DNA of 64,000 nucleotides from Rothia mucilaginosa ATCC 25296 (GTDB lineage Bacteria > Actinomycetota > Actinomycetes > Actinomycetales > Micrococcaceae), in the NCBI RefSeq assembly GCF_000175615.1, contig NZ_ACVO01000005.1:1-64000 (forward strand), written 5' to 3'. Each line of letters begins with the position of its first letter. Position 1 is the first letter of the stretch. The notes beneath the pieces were generated by a model. The model worked only from the letters and a program-made list of their open reading frames with translations. It did no database searches and was not told the DNA's origin. Of the stretch, positions 9,725 through 17,496 are shown piece after piece. The position numbers were made by a program, and so were the translations under genes.

Positions 9725-11041
9725 GTGAAGCAGGCAAAAAGCACGGTGAGCAAGGCGCCCCGCGGCGCGGGTCTGCTTGGTGTGCCCTCTTCTGCCGGTT
9801 CCTCCGTGCTGGGTTCTTCTGCCCTTGGTTCTACTCCGAGTTCTTCCCATCAGGAGGCGCAGACCCCGCTCCAGAAAGCCATTGACCAGTACCTCATCCA
9901 CCTGCGCGTGGAGCGAGGAAGCAGCGAGCACACCATCGCCTCCTACGCGCGCGATTTGCGACGATACAGCGCCTACATGGCGACCCTCGGCGTCATCGAC
10001 CCCGAACGCATCACCACCGCGCAGGTACGCTCCTTCATGCGGGAACTCGCCGCTCCCACCGTGCCCCTTGCCGGATTCGAAGCGGGGGAGAAGAACAACC
10101 AGAACGCGCAGGAAGCTCAGGAAGCGCAGGAAGAAGCCGCAGAATCGCTGGCACTGATGATCGCCTCCGAATCGGGGCGAGGGACAGGAAACGGGCGCGC
10201 TGGGAAAGGTCGTGCCGGGCAGCCGGAGAAAGCCGGGGCGTCAGAAAAAGAAACGCCAGCCGCTGAAGGCGCGCCGAGCCTGCCCCTGCCCTTGGGGCCG
10301 AACTCCATCGCCCGCACCATGGCGGCAGTCCGCGGAGCACACGCCTTCTGGGTCTCCGCGCTCATCGTGCCCACCGACCCGGCGGCACCGGTCACCCCGC
10401 CCAAGAACGTTAAACGCCTACCCAAAGCAGTCAGCGTAGAAGACATCCAGCGGCTACTCGCCGTACCCGACCGCGAAACCGCCACCGGGCTACGTAACCG
10501 AGCCATACTCGAATTCCTCTACGCCACCGGCGCGCGCGTGAGCGAAATGCTCAACGCCGATATCGACGACGTGCACTTCGAAGGAACCCTCACCGACGAA
10601 GACGGCAACCAGATTACCCTGCCCGGCTACGTTCGACTCTTCGGCAAGGGAAACAAAGAACGACTCGTACCCATCGGAAGCTACGCCCAAAAAGCAATCC
10701 AAGACTACCTGGTGCGTGCCCGCCCCTCCTTCGTAGCGCACGGTAAAGGCACCTCCGCGCTCTTCGTGAACGGACGAGGCGGCAGACTCGGACGCCAAGG
10801 CGCCTGGCTCATCCTCAAAGAAGCCGCCGAAGCCGCCGGGCTCAGCTCCGACTTCTCACCGCACTCCATGCGCCACAGCTTCGCAACGCACCTGCTACAG
10901 GGCGGAGCTGATATTCGCGTGGTGCAAGAACTGCTCGGGCACGCTTCCATCGCCACCACACAGGTGTACACCAAGGTCACGCCCGAGGGGCTCATGGAGG
11001 TGTACCGCATGGCGCATCCGCGTGCTCACGAACGGGGATAA
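9725..11041 (+). CDS. xerD: tyrosine recombinase XerD with long insertion
   Basis: This site-specific recombinase resolves chromosome dimers at dif. The protein has 438 residues, against about 300 for typical XerD. It has a ~45-residue Ser/Gly-rich N-tail, the start of the core-binding domain (QYLIHLRVERGSSEHTIASY), then a ~75-residue low-complexity insertion (about residues 116-190, Gln/Glu/Ala/Gly-rich), then the domain's last helix (SIARTMAAVRGAHAFW). The catalytic domain is intact: Arg in ATGARVSEM, Lys in GKGNKERLVP, HSMRHSF, LLGHASI and the nucleophile Tyr in TTQVYTKV. It starts at GTG 9725 behind GAGGAGA. Confidence 0.93.
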   Translation: MKQAKSTVSKAPRGAGLLGVPSSAGSSVLGSSALGSTPSSSHQEAQTPLQKAIDQYLIHLRVERGSSEHTIASYARDLRRYSAYMATLGVIDPERITTAQVRSFMRELAAPTVPLAGFEAGEKNNQNAQEAQEAQEEAAESLALMIASESGRGTGNGRAGKGRAGQPEKAGASEKETPAAEGAPSLPLPLGPNSIARTMAAVRGAHAFWVSALIVPTDPAAPVTPPKNVKRLPKAVSVEDIQRLLAVPDRETATGLRNRAILEFLYATGARVSEMLNADIDDVHFEGTLTDEDGNQITLPGYVRLFGKGNKERLVPIGSYAQKAIQDYLVRARPSFVAHGKGTSALFVNGRGGRLGRQGAWLILKEAAEAAGLSSDFSPHSMRHSFATHLLQGGADIRVVQELLGHASIATTQVYTKVTPEGLMEVYRMAHPRAHERG

Positions 11042-11135
11042 AACCCCGTCAATCCGCGGAACAGCCGCTCTTGAGGTAACCTTATAGACAACGCTTAAAC
11101 TTTAAAACTTCGAATTCATTGATGAAGGTGAACCA

Positions 11136-11996
11136 TTGACTGAAGCTCAGGCTCAAGAACTCGGCCCCACCGGTCGACCCCTGCGCGTATACCCCGACCC
11201 GGCTCCGCTGAGCAGCCACGGTCCCGCCCGCATTATCTCTATGGTGAATCAGAAGGGCGGCGTGGGTAAGACCACCTCCACCATTAACCTGGGCGCGGCG
11301 CTGGCAGAATGCGGCCGTAAGGTGCTGCTGGTCGACTTCGACCCGCAGGGTGCTCTCTCCGCCGGTTTCGGTGCGAACCCGCACGAACTGGACCTGACCG
11401 TCTACAACGTCATGATGGACCGCAAGGTCGACATCAAGGACGTCATCCTGCCTACCGGCGTGGAGAACATCGACCTGCTGCCCGCCAACATTGACCTCTC
11501 CGCAGCTGAAGTCCAGCTGGTCAACGAAGTGGCTCGCGAGCAGGTTCTCGCCTCGGCACTGCGCAAGGTCCGCGACGAATACGACGTCATCCTCATCGAC
11601 TGCCAGCCCTCCCTGGGCCTGCTGACCGTCAATGCACTGACCGCTTCCGAAGGGGTCATCATTCCGCTGATTTGTGAGTTCTTCGCGCTGCGCGCCGTCG
11701 CACTGCTGGTCGACTCCATCGAGAAAGTTCAGGATCGACTGAACCCCGACCTCGAAATCTCCGGCGTACTTGCCACCATGTTCGATGCGCGCACCATCCA
11801 CTCCAAGGAAGTTCTGGCACGCATCGTGGACGCATTCGGCGACAAGGTCTTCGACACCGTCATCAAGCGCACCGTGAAGTTCCCGGACGCATCGGTGTCC
11901 GCTGAGCCGATTCTCAGCTACGCCTCCAGCCACCCCGGCGCGGAAGCATACCGCCAGGTGGCACGCGAACTGATCTACAAGGGCGGCGCACGCTAA
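11136..11996 (+). CDS. ParA-family ATPase (orphan, PldP-like position)
   Basis: This 286-residue ParA/Soj-type ATPase has a deviant Walker A (KGGVGKTTST near residues 41-50), the motif VDFDPQGALS, and the DCQPSLGLLT motif. The start is TTG 11136, preceded by GAAGGTG. Its position between xerD and scpA matches Rv1708 and the corynebacterial orphan ParA-like division protein PldP. No parB gene is adjacent, which suggests a role in division or segregation distinct from origin ParAB. The division role is inferred from position. Confidence 0.88.
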   Translation: MTEAQAQELGPTGRPLRVYPDPAPLSSHGPARIISMVNQKGGVGKTTSTINLGAALAECGRKVLLVDFDPQGALSAGFGANPHELDLTVYNVMMDRKVDIKDVILPTGVENIDLLPANIDLSAAEVQLVNEVAREQVLASALRKVRDEYDVILIDCQPSLGLLTVNALTASEGVIIPLICEFFALRAVALLVDSIEKVQDRLNPDLEISGVLATMFDARTIHSKEVLARIVDAFGDKVFDTVIKRTVKFPDASVSAEPILSYASSHPGAEAYRQVARELIYKGGAR

Positions 11997-12006
11997 AGCC
12001 CCCACA

Positions 12007-12067
12007 CCTATACGCCCTCTGCTGAGGTGATTCTCACCCTTGAATCACACCGGCAGAGGGCGTATAA
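12007..12067 (+). terminator. hairpin after parA-like gene
   Basis: TATACGCCCTCTGC pairs with GCAGAGGGCGTATA. An inner arm GGTGATTC pairs with most of GAATCACA. The 3' arm overlaps the scpA promoter (spacer and -10), so the same DNA serves both. Confidence 0.7.
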
Positions 12068-12068
12068 T
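12040..12068 (+). promoter_or_regulatory. sigma-70-type promoter for scpA
   Basis: TTGAAT at 12040-12045 and TATAAT at 12063-12068 are separated by exactly 17 bases, close to the housekeeping consensus. The box lies about 120 bases before the scpA start codon. Confidence 0.75.
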
Positions 12069-12188
12069 TGTGTGGATTCTAAAGACCCCGCACACTGCTT
12101 ACGCCGAAAAAGTAGGCGAAGTAAAAGCCGCATCTGAGACGGCACCAACAAAGCCGGGGAGAATAAACCTAAGGAGAATAGGTCGTTT

Positions 12189-13196
12189 ATGACCACGAAC
12201 GTCGCTGCCGTGAGGGTACCGACACCGAACGCAGACACCGCCGCGAACGCCCGGACTGAGGGCCGCGGCCTGCAGAACCCGGAACGCGGTTTCACCCTCA
12301 CCCTCAGTAATTTTGAGGGTCCCTTTGATCTTCTACTGACCCTCATTTCGCGCCGCAAACTCGACATTACCGAGGTGGCGCTCGCAGAGGTCACCGACGA
12401 GTTCCTCGCATACCTGCACGCCCTCTACGCTGAAGGCACCGAACGCGCACTCGACGAAGCCAGTGAATTTCTGGTCACCGCCGCAACCCTGCTGGAACTC
12501 AAAACCGCACGCCTGCTCCCGCAGCATCGTGAACCCCTCGAAGAGGACGTTGCACTGCTGGAGGCACGCGACCTGCTTTTCGCCCGTCTGCTGCAATACC
12601 GCGCCTACCGCGAAGTCGCCGATATTTTTGCCGAACGCTGGGCGCAAGAAGCGCAGCGTTTTCCCCGTGCGGTAGCCCTCGAAGAACGATTCGCCCAGGC
12701 GCTACCCGAGCTGGTCTTCACCGGAGGCGCCGAAGAGTTCGCCCGCATCGCCGCAGCAGCGCTGAGTCGAACCCCCAAAGAGCCCGAACCGGAACCCGAA
12801 GAAATCGTTGAAGAACTCAACGAGCACCTGCACGTTCCGCTAACCACCATCGCGGCTGAAGAACACTACATTCTGCACAGCCTGCTCGATACGGCGGCGC
12901 GGGAACTGAGCTTCGCCGAACTGGTTCAAGGATCCGGCGAACTAGAAATCGCGGTGGTTCGTTTTCTCGCCCTGCTCGAGCTCTACAAAGAAGGCGCCCT
13001 GCACGTGGAACAGGACGCACCGCTCGGAGCCATTCGGGTACGTGCGAGCGCGAGCGCGGCACAGTTCGTGATTCGCGAAGAAAGTGCAGACACCGCAGGC
13101 ACACAGGATGCGCACGAAACCAGTGGAGCACTTGAGTCATCCGAAGCGAACGAATCTGAAGCTAACACGGAACCGGTAAAGGAGGATTATGAGTAA
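12189..13196 (+). CDS. scpA: segregation and condensation protein A
   Basis: ScpA is the kleisin subunit of the SMC-ScpAB condensin that compacts and segregates the chromosome. Of 335 residues, the core starts with FTLTLSNFEGPFDLLLTLI near residues 36-54, the family's hallmark. It continues through DEASEFLVTAATLLELKTA and ends in a winged-helix region (SFAELVQGSGELEIAVVRFLALLELYKEG). An Ala/Glu/Ser-rich tail of ~45 residues follows. ATG 12189 is preceded by AAGGAG. The end overlaps scpB by 8 bases (ATGAGTAA), so the two are translationally coupled. Confidence 0.95.
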   Translation: MTTNVAAVRVPTPNADTAANARTEGRGLQNPERGFTLTLSNFEGPFDLLLTLISRRKLDITEVALAEVTDEFLAYLHALYAEGTERALDEASEFLVTAATLLELKTARLLPQHREPLEEDVALLEARDLLFARLLQYRAYREVADIFAERWAQEAQRFPRAVALEERFAQALPELVFTGGAEEFARIAAAALSRTPKEPEPEPEEIVEELNEHLHVPLTTIAAEEHYILHSLLDTAARELSFAELVQGSGELEIAVVRFLALLELYKEGALHVEQDAPLGAIRVRASASAAQFVIREESADTAGTQDAHETSGALESSEANESEANTEPVKEDYE

Positions 13197-14208
13197 TCAC
13201 GGCTCCCGCTTTGACCGTGAATTCACCCCCGACGACCTTGCCATCGTGAACATGGGCTACTGGGATCCGAACGCAGACGAGGATTCGGAACAGACAGACT
13301 CGGTGCCGGTAGAGGCGGAAATCTCAAAGCCTGCTGAGGCGGACGCTGAGCCGGCTGAGTACGAGGTAGCGGCAGCTCCTCTGGATGAGGTGACCGAAGA
13401 AGCTGAGGAGGCTGAAGCCGCTGAAACGGTAGAGGACTCCGACGGTTCCGACATTTCCGACAGCTCTGAGAAATCACAGGAAACTGCATCCCGCGAGTCG
13501 GAGAAACCGGCAACGAAATCGGCAGCGAAATCGGTAAAGATTCCGGCGGGAGGCCCCTCCACCGCACCCAGCGTGGCGGTCGATGCCGAAGCCGAATTCT
13601 CCAAGGTCGAGGCAATCCCCGGCGGCGTCAAAAGCGCCATTGAAGCGATCCTCGCCGTTGCCGAAGCGCCCGTGAGCGTGCGTGAACTCTCCGCCGCGCT
13701 CATCGTCAGCGAACGCGCTGTTGAGCACGCGCTCGACCAGCTGTACCGCGAGTACAACGGCGAAGAAAGCGGCTACGGAGAAGACGAAAACCGGGTAGCG
13801 CCCGAACCGCGCGGATTCCAGCTGCGGAACATCGCAGGAGGCTGGAAGCTCTACGCCCGCGACGACTTCGCCCCCTGGGTGGCACGCTTCGTGACCCGCT
13901 CCAAGAGCGCGACGCTGAGCAAGCCCGCCTACGAGACGCTCGCCGTGATTGCCTACCAGCAGCCGGTGACCAGGGCGAGGGTAGCCTCCATTCGAGGCGT
14001 GAACGCGGACGCGGCAATCCGCCAGCTACTGCAACGGCAGCTGATTCGTGAAGCAGGGCGAGAAGCCGGAAGCGGCGCGACCCTCTACGAAACCACGGAG
14101 CTGCTGCTGGCGAAGCTCGGGTTGAACTCCCTGGAGGAGCTGCCGGCGCTCGCGCCCTTCCTGCCCGATGACACGGAAGCCGCAGTGCTTGCCGAAGGCA
14201 ACGACTAA
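13189..14208 (+). CDS. scpB: segregation and condensation protein B with acidic N-terminal extension
   Basis: ScpB is the kite subunit that dimerises on ScpA in the SMC complex. Its winged-helix core begins near residue 145 (GGVKSAIEAILAVAEAPVSV) and includes SKPAYETLAVIAYQQPVTRA, a strong family signature. Total length is 339 residues against about 190-200 in B. subtilis. The excess is a ~140-residue Glu/Ala/Ser-rich N-terminal extension, predicted disordered. The start at 13189 lies behind GGAGG and overlaps the scpA stop. A GLNSLEELPALAPFLP segment closes the family domain. Confidence 0.94.
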   Translation: MSNHGSRFDREFTPDDLAIVNMGYWDPNADEDSEQTDSVPVEAEISKPAEADAEPAEYEVAAAPLDEVTEEAEEAEAAETVEDSDGSDISDSSEKSQETASRESEKPATKSAAKSVKIPAGGPSTAPSVAVDAEAEFSKVEAIPGGVKSAIEAILAVAEAPVSVRELSAALIVSERAVEHALDQLYREYNGEESGYGEDENRVAPEPRGFQLRNIAGGWKLYARDDFAPWVARFVTRSKSATLSKPAYETLAVIAYQQPVTRARVASIRGVNADAAIRQLLQRQLIREAGREAGSGATLYETTELLLAKLGLNSLEELPALAPFLPDDTEAAVLAEGND

Positions 14209-14230
14209 GACAACGAATCAATAAGACGAA

Positions 14231-14260
14231 CGAACGTTCGGGAAAAGCCTGAAACGTTCG
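14231..14260 (+). repeat. short inverted repeat before pseudouridine synthase
   Basis: CGAACGTT at 14231-14238 is the exact reverse complement of AACGTTCG at 14253-14260. The pair lies 30 bases before the next start codon. Possible leader hairpin or operator. Confidence 0.4.
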
Positions 14261-14289
14261 CACTATACGACAGAAAAGAGAAGAACACC

Positions 14290-15450
14290 ATGGCATATGG
14301 AAACTCCTCCCGCGGCGGCCGCTCTGCATCCGGCCGCCCCCAGAACTCCCGCGGTGGCCGTCCCGGCGCTGCTCGTCCCGGTCAGGGCGGTAAGCCCGGC
14401 GCTAAGGGTGCATCCGCACGCGGCGGTCGCCCCGGCGCACCGAAGAGTGGCGCAGGTAAGGGCGGCGCAAAGGGCTTCGGCGAGAAGAAGTTCGGTGACA
14501 AGAAGTTTGGCGAGAAGAAGTTCGGCGCAGGCCGCGCAGGTTCCGGCCGAGGCCGCGGCACCGAACTGCCCAAGCGCGAACGCCGCGCACCGGGCCGCCC
14601 CTACCGCTCCGGCGAAGCCTTCGCAAACGAGCGCGGCGAATACCGCGTCAGCAACTACGCTGGTCCGCACCGCCCCCGCCGCCCCCGCAACGCCCCGGTA
14701 GACCACTACGAGTTCTACGACCACGACGGCGTGCGCCTGCAGAAGCTGCTGGCTCAGGCCGGTGTGGCATCCCGTCGCGTCTGCGAAGAAATGATTACAG
14801 AAGGCCGCGTTACCGTCAACGGTGAAGTCGTGACCGAACTGGGTGTGCGCGTGGACCCCTCCAAGGTGACCGTGCAGGTGGACGGCATGACCGTTCAGAC
14901 CAACGACAAGCTCGTCTACATGGCATTCAACAAGCCCGCCGGCGTGGTCTCCACCATGGAAGACCCCGAAGGCCGCCCCTGCATCTCCGACTTCCTGCGT
15001 TCCTCCATGAGCGAGCGCGTGTTCCACGTGGGCCGCCTGGACGTCGAGACCGAGGGTCTGCTGCTGCTGACCAACGACGGTGAACTGGCCAACCGCCTGA
15101 CCCACCCCTCCTACGAGGTGCCCAAGACCTACCTGGTGCAGGTTCCCGGCCCGATGGAGCCCGGCGTCGGCGCAGCCATGAAGAAGGGTATTCGCCTGGA
15201 AGACGGCGTGACCCGCGTTGACGAGTTCAAGCTGGTGGACTCCACCCCCGGCCATGTGCTCGTTGAGGTGACCATCCACTCCGGTAAGAACCGCATCGTG
15301 CGCCGCCTCTTCGACGCCGTCGGCTACCCGGTTGAGCGCCTGGTCCGCGTCGAGATGGGCCCGATCCGTATTGGTTCGCAGAAGCAGGGTACCGTCCGTA
15401 ACCTCTCCAAGGTCGAGATTGGTCACCTGCTCGCTTCGGTGGACATGTAA
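14290..15450 (+). CDS. rRNA pseudouridine synthase, RsuA/RluB family
   Basis: This enzyme isomerises a uridine in rRNA. Of 386 residues, residues ~1-135 form a Gly/Arg/Lys/Phe-rich low-complexity tail with repeats such as KKFGEKKFG. An S4 domain (VRLQKLLAQAGVASRRVCEEM) and the synthase domain follow. The catalytic motif GRLDVETEGLLLLTNDG carries the Asp. LVYMAFNKPAGVVSTM and HSGKNRIVRRLFDAVGYPV are also typical. Exact substrate (23S or 16S) cannot be told by eye. Position after scpB matches Rv1711. The start is ATG 14290 behind GAAAAGAGAAG. Confidence 0.93.
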   Translation: MAYGNSSRGGRSASGRPQNSRGGRPGAARPGQGGKPGAKGASARGGRPGAPKSGAGKGGAKGFGEKKFGDKKFGEKKFGAGRAGSGRGRGTELPKRERRAPGRPYRSGEAFANERGEYRVSNYAGPHRPRRPRNAPVDHYEFYDHDGVRLQKLLAQAGVASRRVCEEMITEGRVTVNGEVVTELGVRVDPSKVTVQVDGMTVQTNDKLVYMAFNKPAGVVSTMEDPEGRPCISDFLRSSMSERVFHVGRLDVETEGLLLLTNDGELANRLTHPSYEVPKTYLVQVPGPMEPGVGAAMKKGIRLEDGVTRVDEFKLVDSTPGHVLVEVTIHSGKNRIVRRLFDAVGYPVERLVRVEMGPIRIGSQKQGTVRNLSKVEIGHLLASVDM

Positions 15451-15468
15451 TAACGCTAAGGAGTTGTC

Positions 15469-16638
15469 ATGAGCTCGCCCGCTGAGCTTTCCGCATCTGA
15501 GCTGCCCATCGACTCAACGCTGACCGGGCCGGTGCTCATTATCGGCTCGGGTCTGCTGGGTGCCTCCATCGGTTTGGGGTTGCGTGCGGCAGGATGCGAG
15601 GACGTGTACGTCCAAGATATTTCACCCACCGCCGAGGCTGTGGCGCAGGATATCGGTGCCGGTACAAGCTTCTCCACCCTGTCGGAGCAGGAGCGCGCCG
15701 CGTTCGCCCCGCAGCTGGTGGTGGTGGCTGCGCCTCCGGATAGTGCCGGTGCCGTGTGCGCTCGCGCGTTGAACACCTATGCGCCTCGACCGGAGGCGGG
15801 CTACCCCGGCGCCGTGGTGACGGATGTTGCCTCGGTGAAGGTGCAGCCGCTGGCTGATGTGCTTGCCTCGGGTGCGGATGCGTCCCGTTACGTGGGTTCG
15901 CATCCGATGGCTGGGCGTGAGAAGTCTGGCCCGGTGGCTGCTCGCGGTGAGCTGTTCCAGGCGCGTCCGTGGATTATCTGCGAGCACGATTCGGTTCGCC
16001 CCGAGTGTGTGCGCCTGGTGCGTTCTGTGGCGGTTGAGCTGGGCGCGATTGTGACTTCTCTGAGCGTTGAGGAGCATGATCAGACGGTTGCCCTGATCTC
16101 TCATGTGCCGCAGGCGATGAGTTCGCTGTTGGCTTCGCGTCTGCAGGACACTCCGCTGTATGCGCTGTCCCTGGCGGGTCAGGGTTTGCGCGATACGGTG
16201 CGTATTGCGGCTTCGGACCCGACGCTGTGGGTGCAGATTTTTGCGGCGAACGCTGACCCGATTGTGCAGACCCTCTACGGTGTGCGTGATGACCTGAACC
16301 GTCTCATCGCGACGCTGGAGAACCCGACGGCGTCCGGCGCTCGCCTGGATTTGGCGCAGCTGATGAGCGAAGGCAACGCGGGCGTGAGCCGTATTCCGGG
16401 TAAGCACGGTACTGCCCCCGCCGCGTTCGCAAAGATGACGGTGCTGGTGGACGACACCCCTGGCACGCTGGCTCGTTTGCTTGCCGAGATTGGTGAGCTG
16501 GGCGCGAACCTTGAGGATTTGCGTCTGGAGCACTCGACGGGTGCCCCGGTGGGTATGGCTGAAATCTCGGTCAATCCGTCTATTCATGAGGCGCTGGTCC
16601 GCGATTTGTCGGCTCGCGGTTGGCGTGTTGTGAAGTAG
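15469..16638 (+). CDS. tyrA: prephenate dehydrogenase
   Basis: This enzyme oxidatively decarboxylates prephenate to 4-hydroxyphenylpyruvate in tyrosine synthesis. The 389-residue protein has an NAD-binding Rossmann motif (IIGSGLLGASIGLGL near residues 24-38), the VGSHPMAGRE substrate motif and a C-terminal ACT-like domain (VLVDDTPGTLARLLAEIGELGAN within residues ~325-350), consistent with feedback control. AAGGAG stands before ATG 15469. It sits 18 bases after the pseudouridine synthase and 54 before cmk. Codon use changes visibly here to more G- and T-ending codons. Confidence 0.93.
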   Translation: MSSPAELSASELPIDSTLTGPVLIIGSGLLGASIGLGLRAAGCEDVYVQDISPTAEAVAQDIGAGTSFSTLSEQERAAFAPQLVVVAAPPDSAGAVCARALNTYAPRPEAGYPGAVVTDVASVKVQPLADVLASGADASRYVGSHPMAGREKSGPVAARGELFQARPWIICEHDSVRPECVRLVRSVAVELGAIVTSLSVEEHDQTVALISHVPQAMSSLLASRLQDTPLYALSLAGQGLRDTVRIAASDPTLWVQIFAANADPIVQTLYGVRDDLNRLIATLENPTASGARLDLAQLMSEGNAGVSRIPGKHGTAPAAFAKMTVLVDDTPGTLARLLAEIGELGANLEDLRLEHSTGAPVGMAEISVNPSIHEALVRDLSARGWRVVK

Positions 16639-16692
16639 AGTTAAAGCTGTATTTTCCGGCATAAAGTTTGAGACGAATTTTAAGGAGTGCTG

Positions 16693-17385
16693 ATGCACGA
16701 GAACCCTAAACTGACGATTGCTATTGACGGTCCCTCCGGTTCCGGTAAGTCGTCTGTGTCTAAGGAAGTTGCACGCCACTTTGGTCTGGCGTACCTGGAC
16801 ACCGGTGCAATGTACCGTGCCGCAACCTACCGTGTGCTGGAACTTGGCATTGACCTGAACGACGCTGAAGCGATCGCGAAGGCTGTCGAGGAGATGCCCC
16901 TGGTGTTTGGTACGAACATTAAGGAAGAAGAGATTCTGATGGGCTCGACCGATATCCGTGAGGAGATTCGTAGCGAGCGTATTTCTTCGGCGGTGTCTGC
17001 TGTGGCTTCGGTTCCGGCGGTTCGTGAGCACCTGATTGGCCTGCAGCGTTGGATGATCAACCACGCTATTAACGGCATGGTCGCTGAGGGTCGCGACATC
17101 ACCACCGTGGTCGCTCCCGACGCTGATGCGCGCATCCTGCTGACTGCTTCTGAAGAGGTGCGCATGGCGCGCCGCGGCCTGGAGAACGCGGAGAAGTCCG
17201 GCGCTTCGGGTGACTTGAGCAAGCAGATCGCTGAGCGTGATGCGAAGGATTCGAAGGTCAATAACTTTATGGAAGCTGCCGAGGGTGTGACCCTGGTGGA
17301 CAGCTCGGATCTTGATTTTAATGCGACGGTCTCTGCAGTGATTAACGCTGTGAATGACCAGTTGAAGGCGAAGCGCGCGGGCTAG
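16693..17385 (+). CDS. cmk: cytidylate kinase
   Basis: This enzyme phosphorylates CMP and dCMP with ATP. The 230-residue protein has a P-loop (AIDGPSGSGKSSVSKE), the LDTGAMYRA motif and the VAEGRDITTVV motif, all typical. ATG 16693 is chosen because AAGGAG lies 6 bases upstream; a GTG at 16687 would overlap the ribosome site. It is next to der, as in most Actinobacteria. Confidence 0.95.
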   Translation: MHENPKLTIAIDGPSGSGKSSVSKEVARHFGLAYLDTGAMYRAATYRVLELGIDLNDAEAIAKAVEEMPLVFGTNIKEEEILMGSTDIREEIRSERISSAVSAVASVPAVREHLIGLQRWMINHAINGMVAEGRDITTVVAPDADARILLTASEEVRMARRGLENAEKSGASGDLSKQIAERDAKDSKVNNFMEAAEGVTLVDSSDLDFNATVSAVINAVNDQLKAKRAG

Positions 17386-17496
17386 GCCCCGCCGAAACGC
17401 TGGGGGAGTGGTGCATCTACTCCCGAGAAGACGTTGAGCCGCGCTCGCGTGCTGACCTTTGGGTTGGGCGTGGGGCGGGTAGAGAAAGGAATGCGC

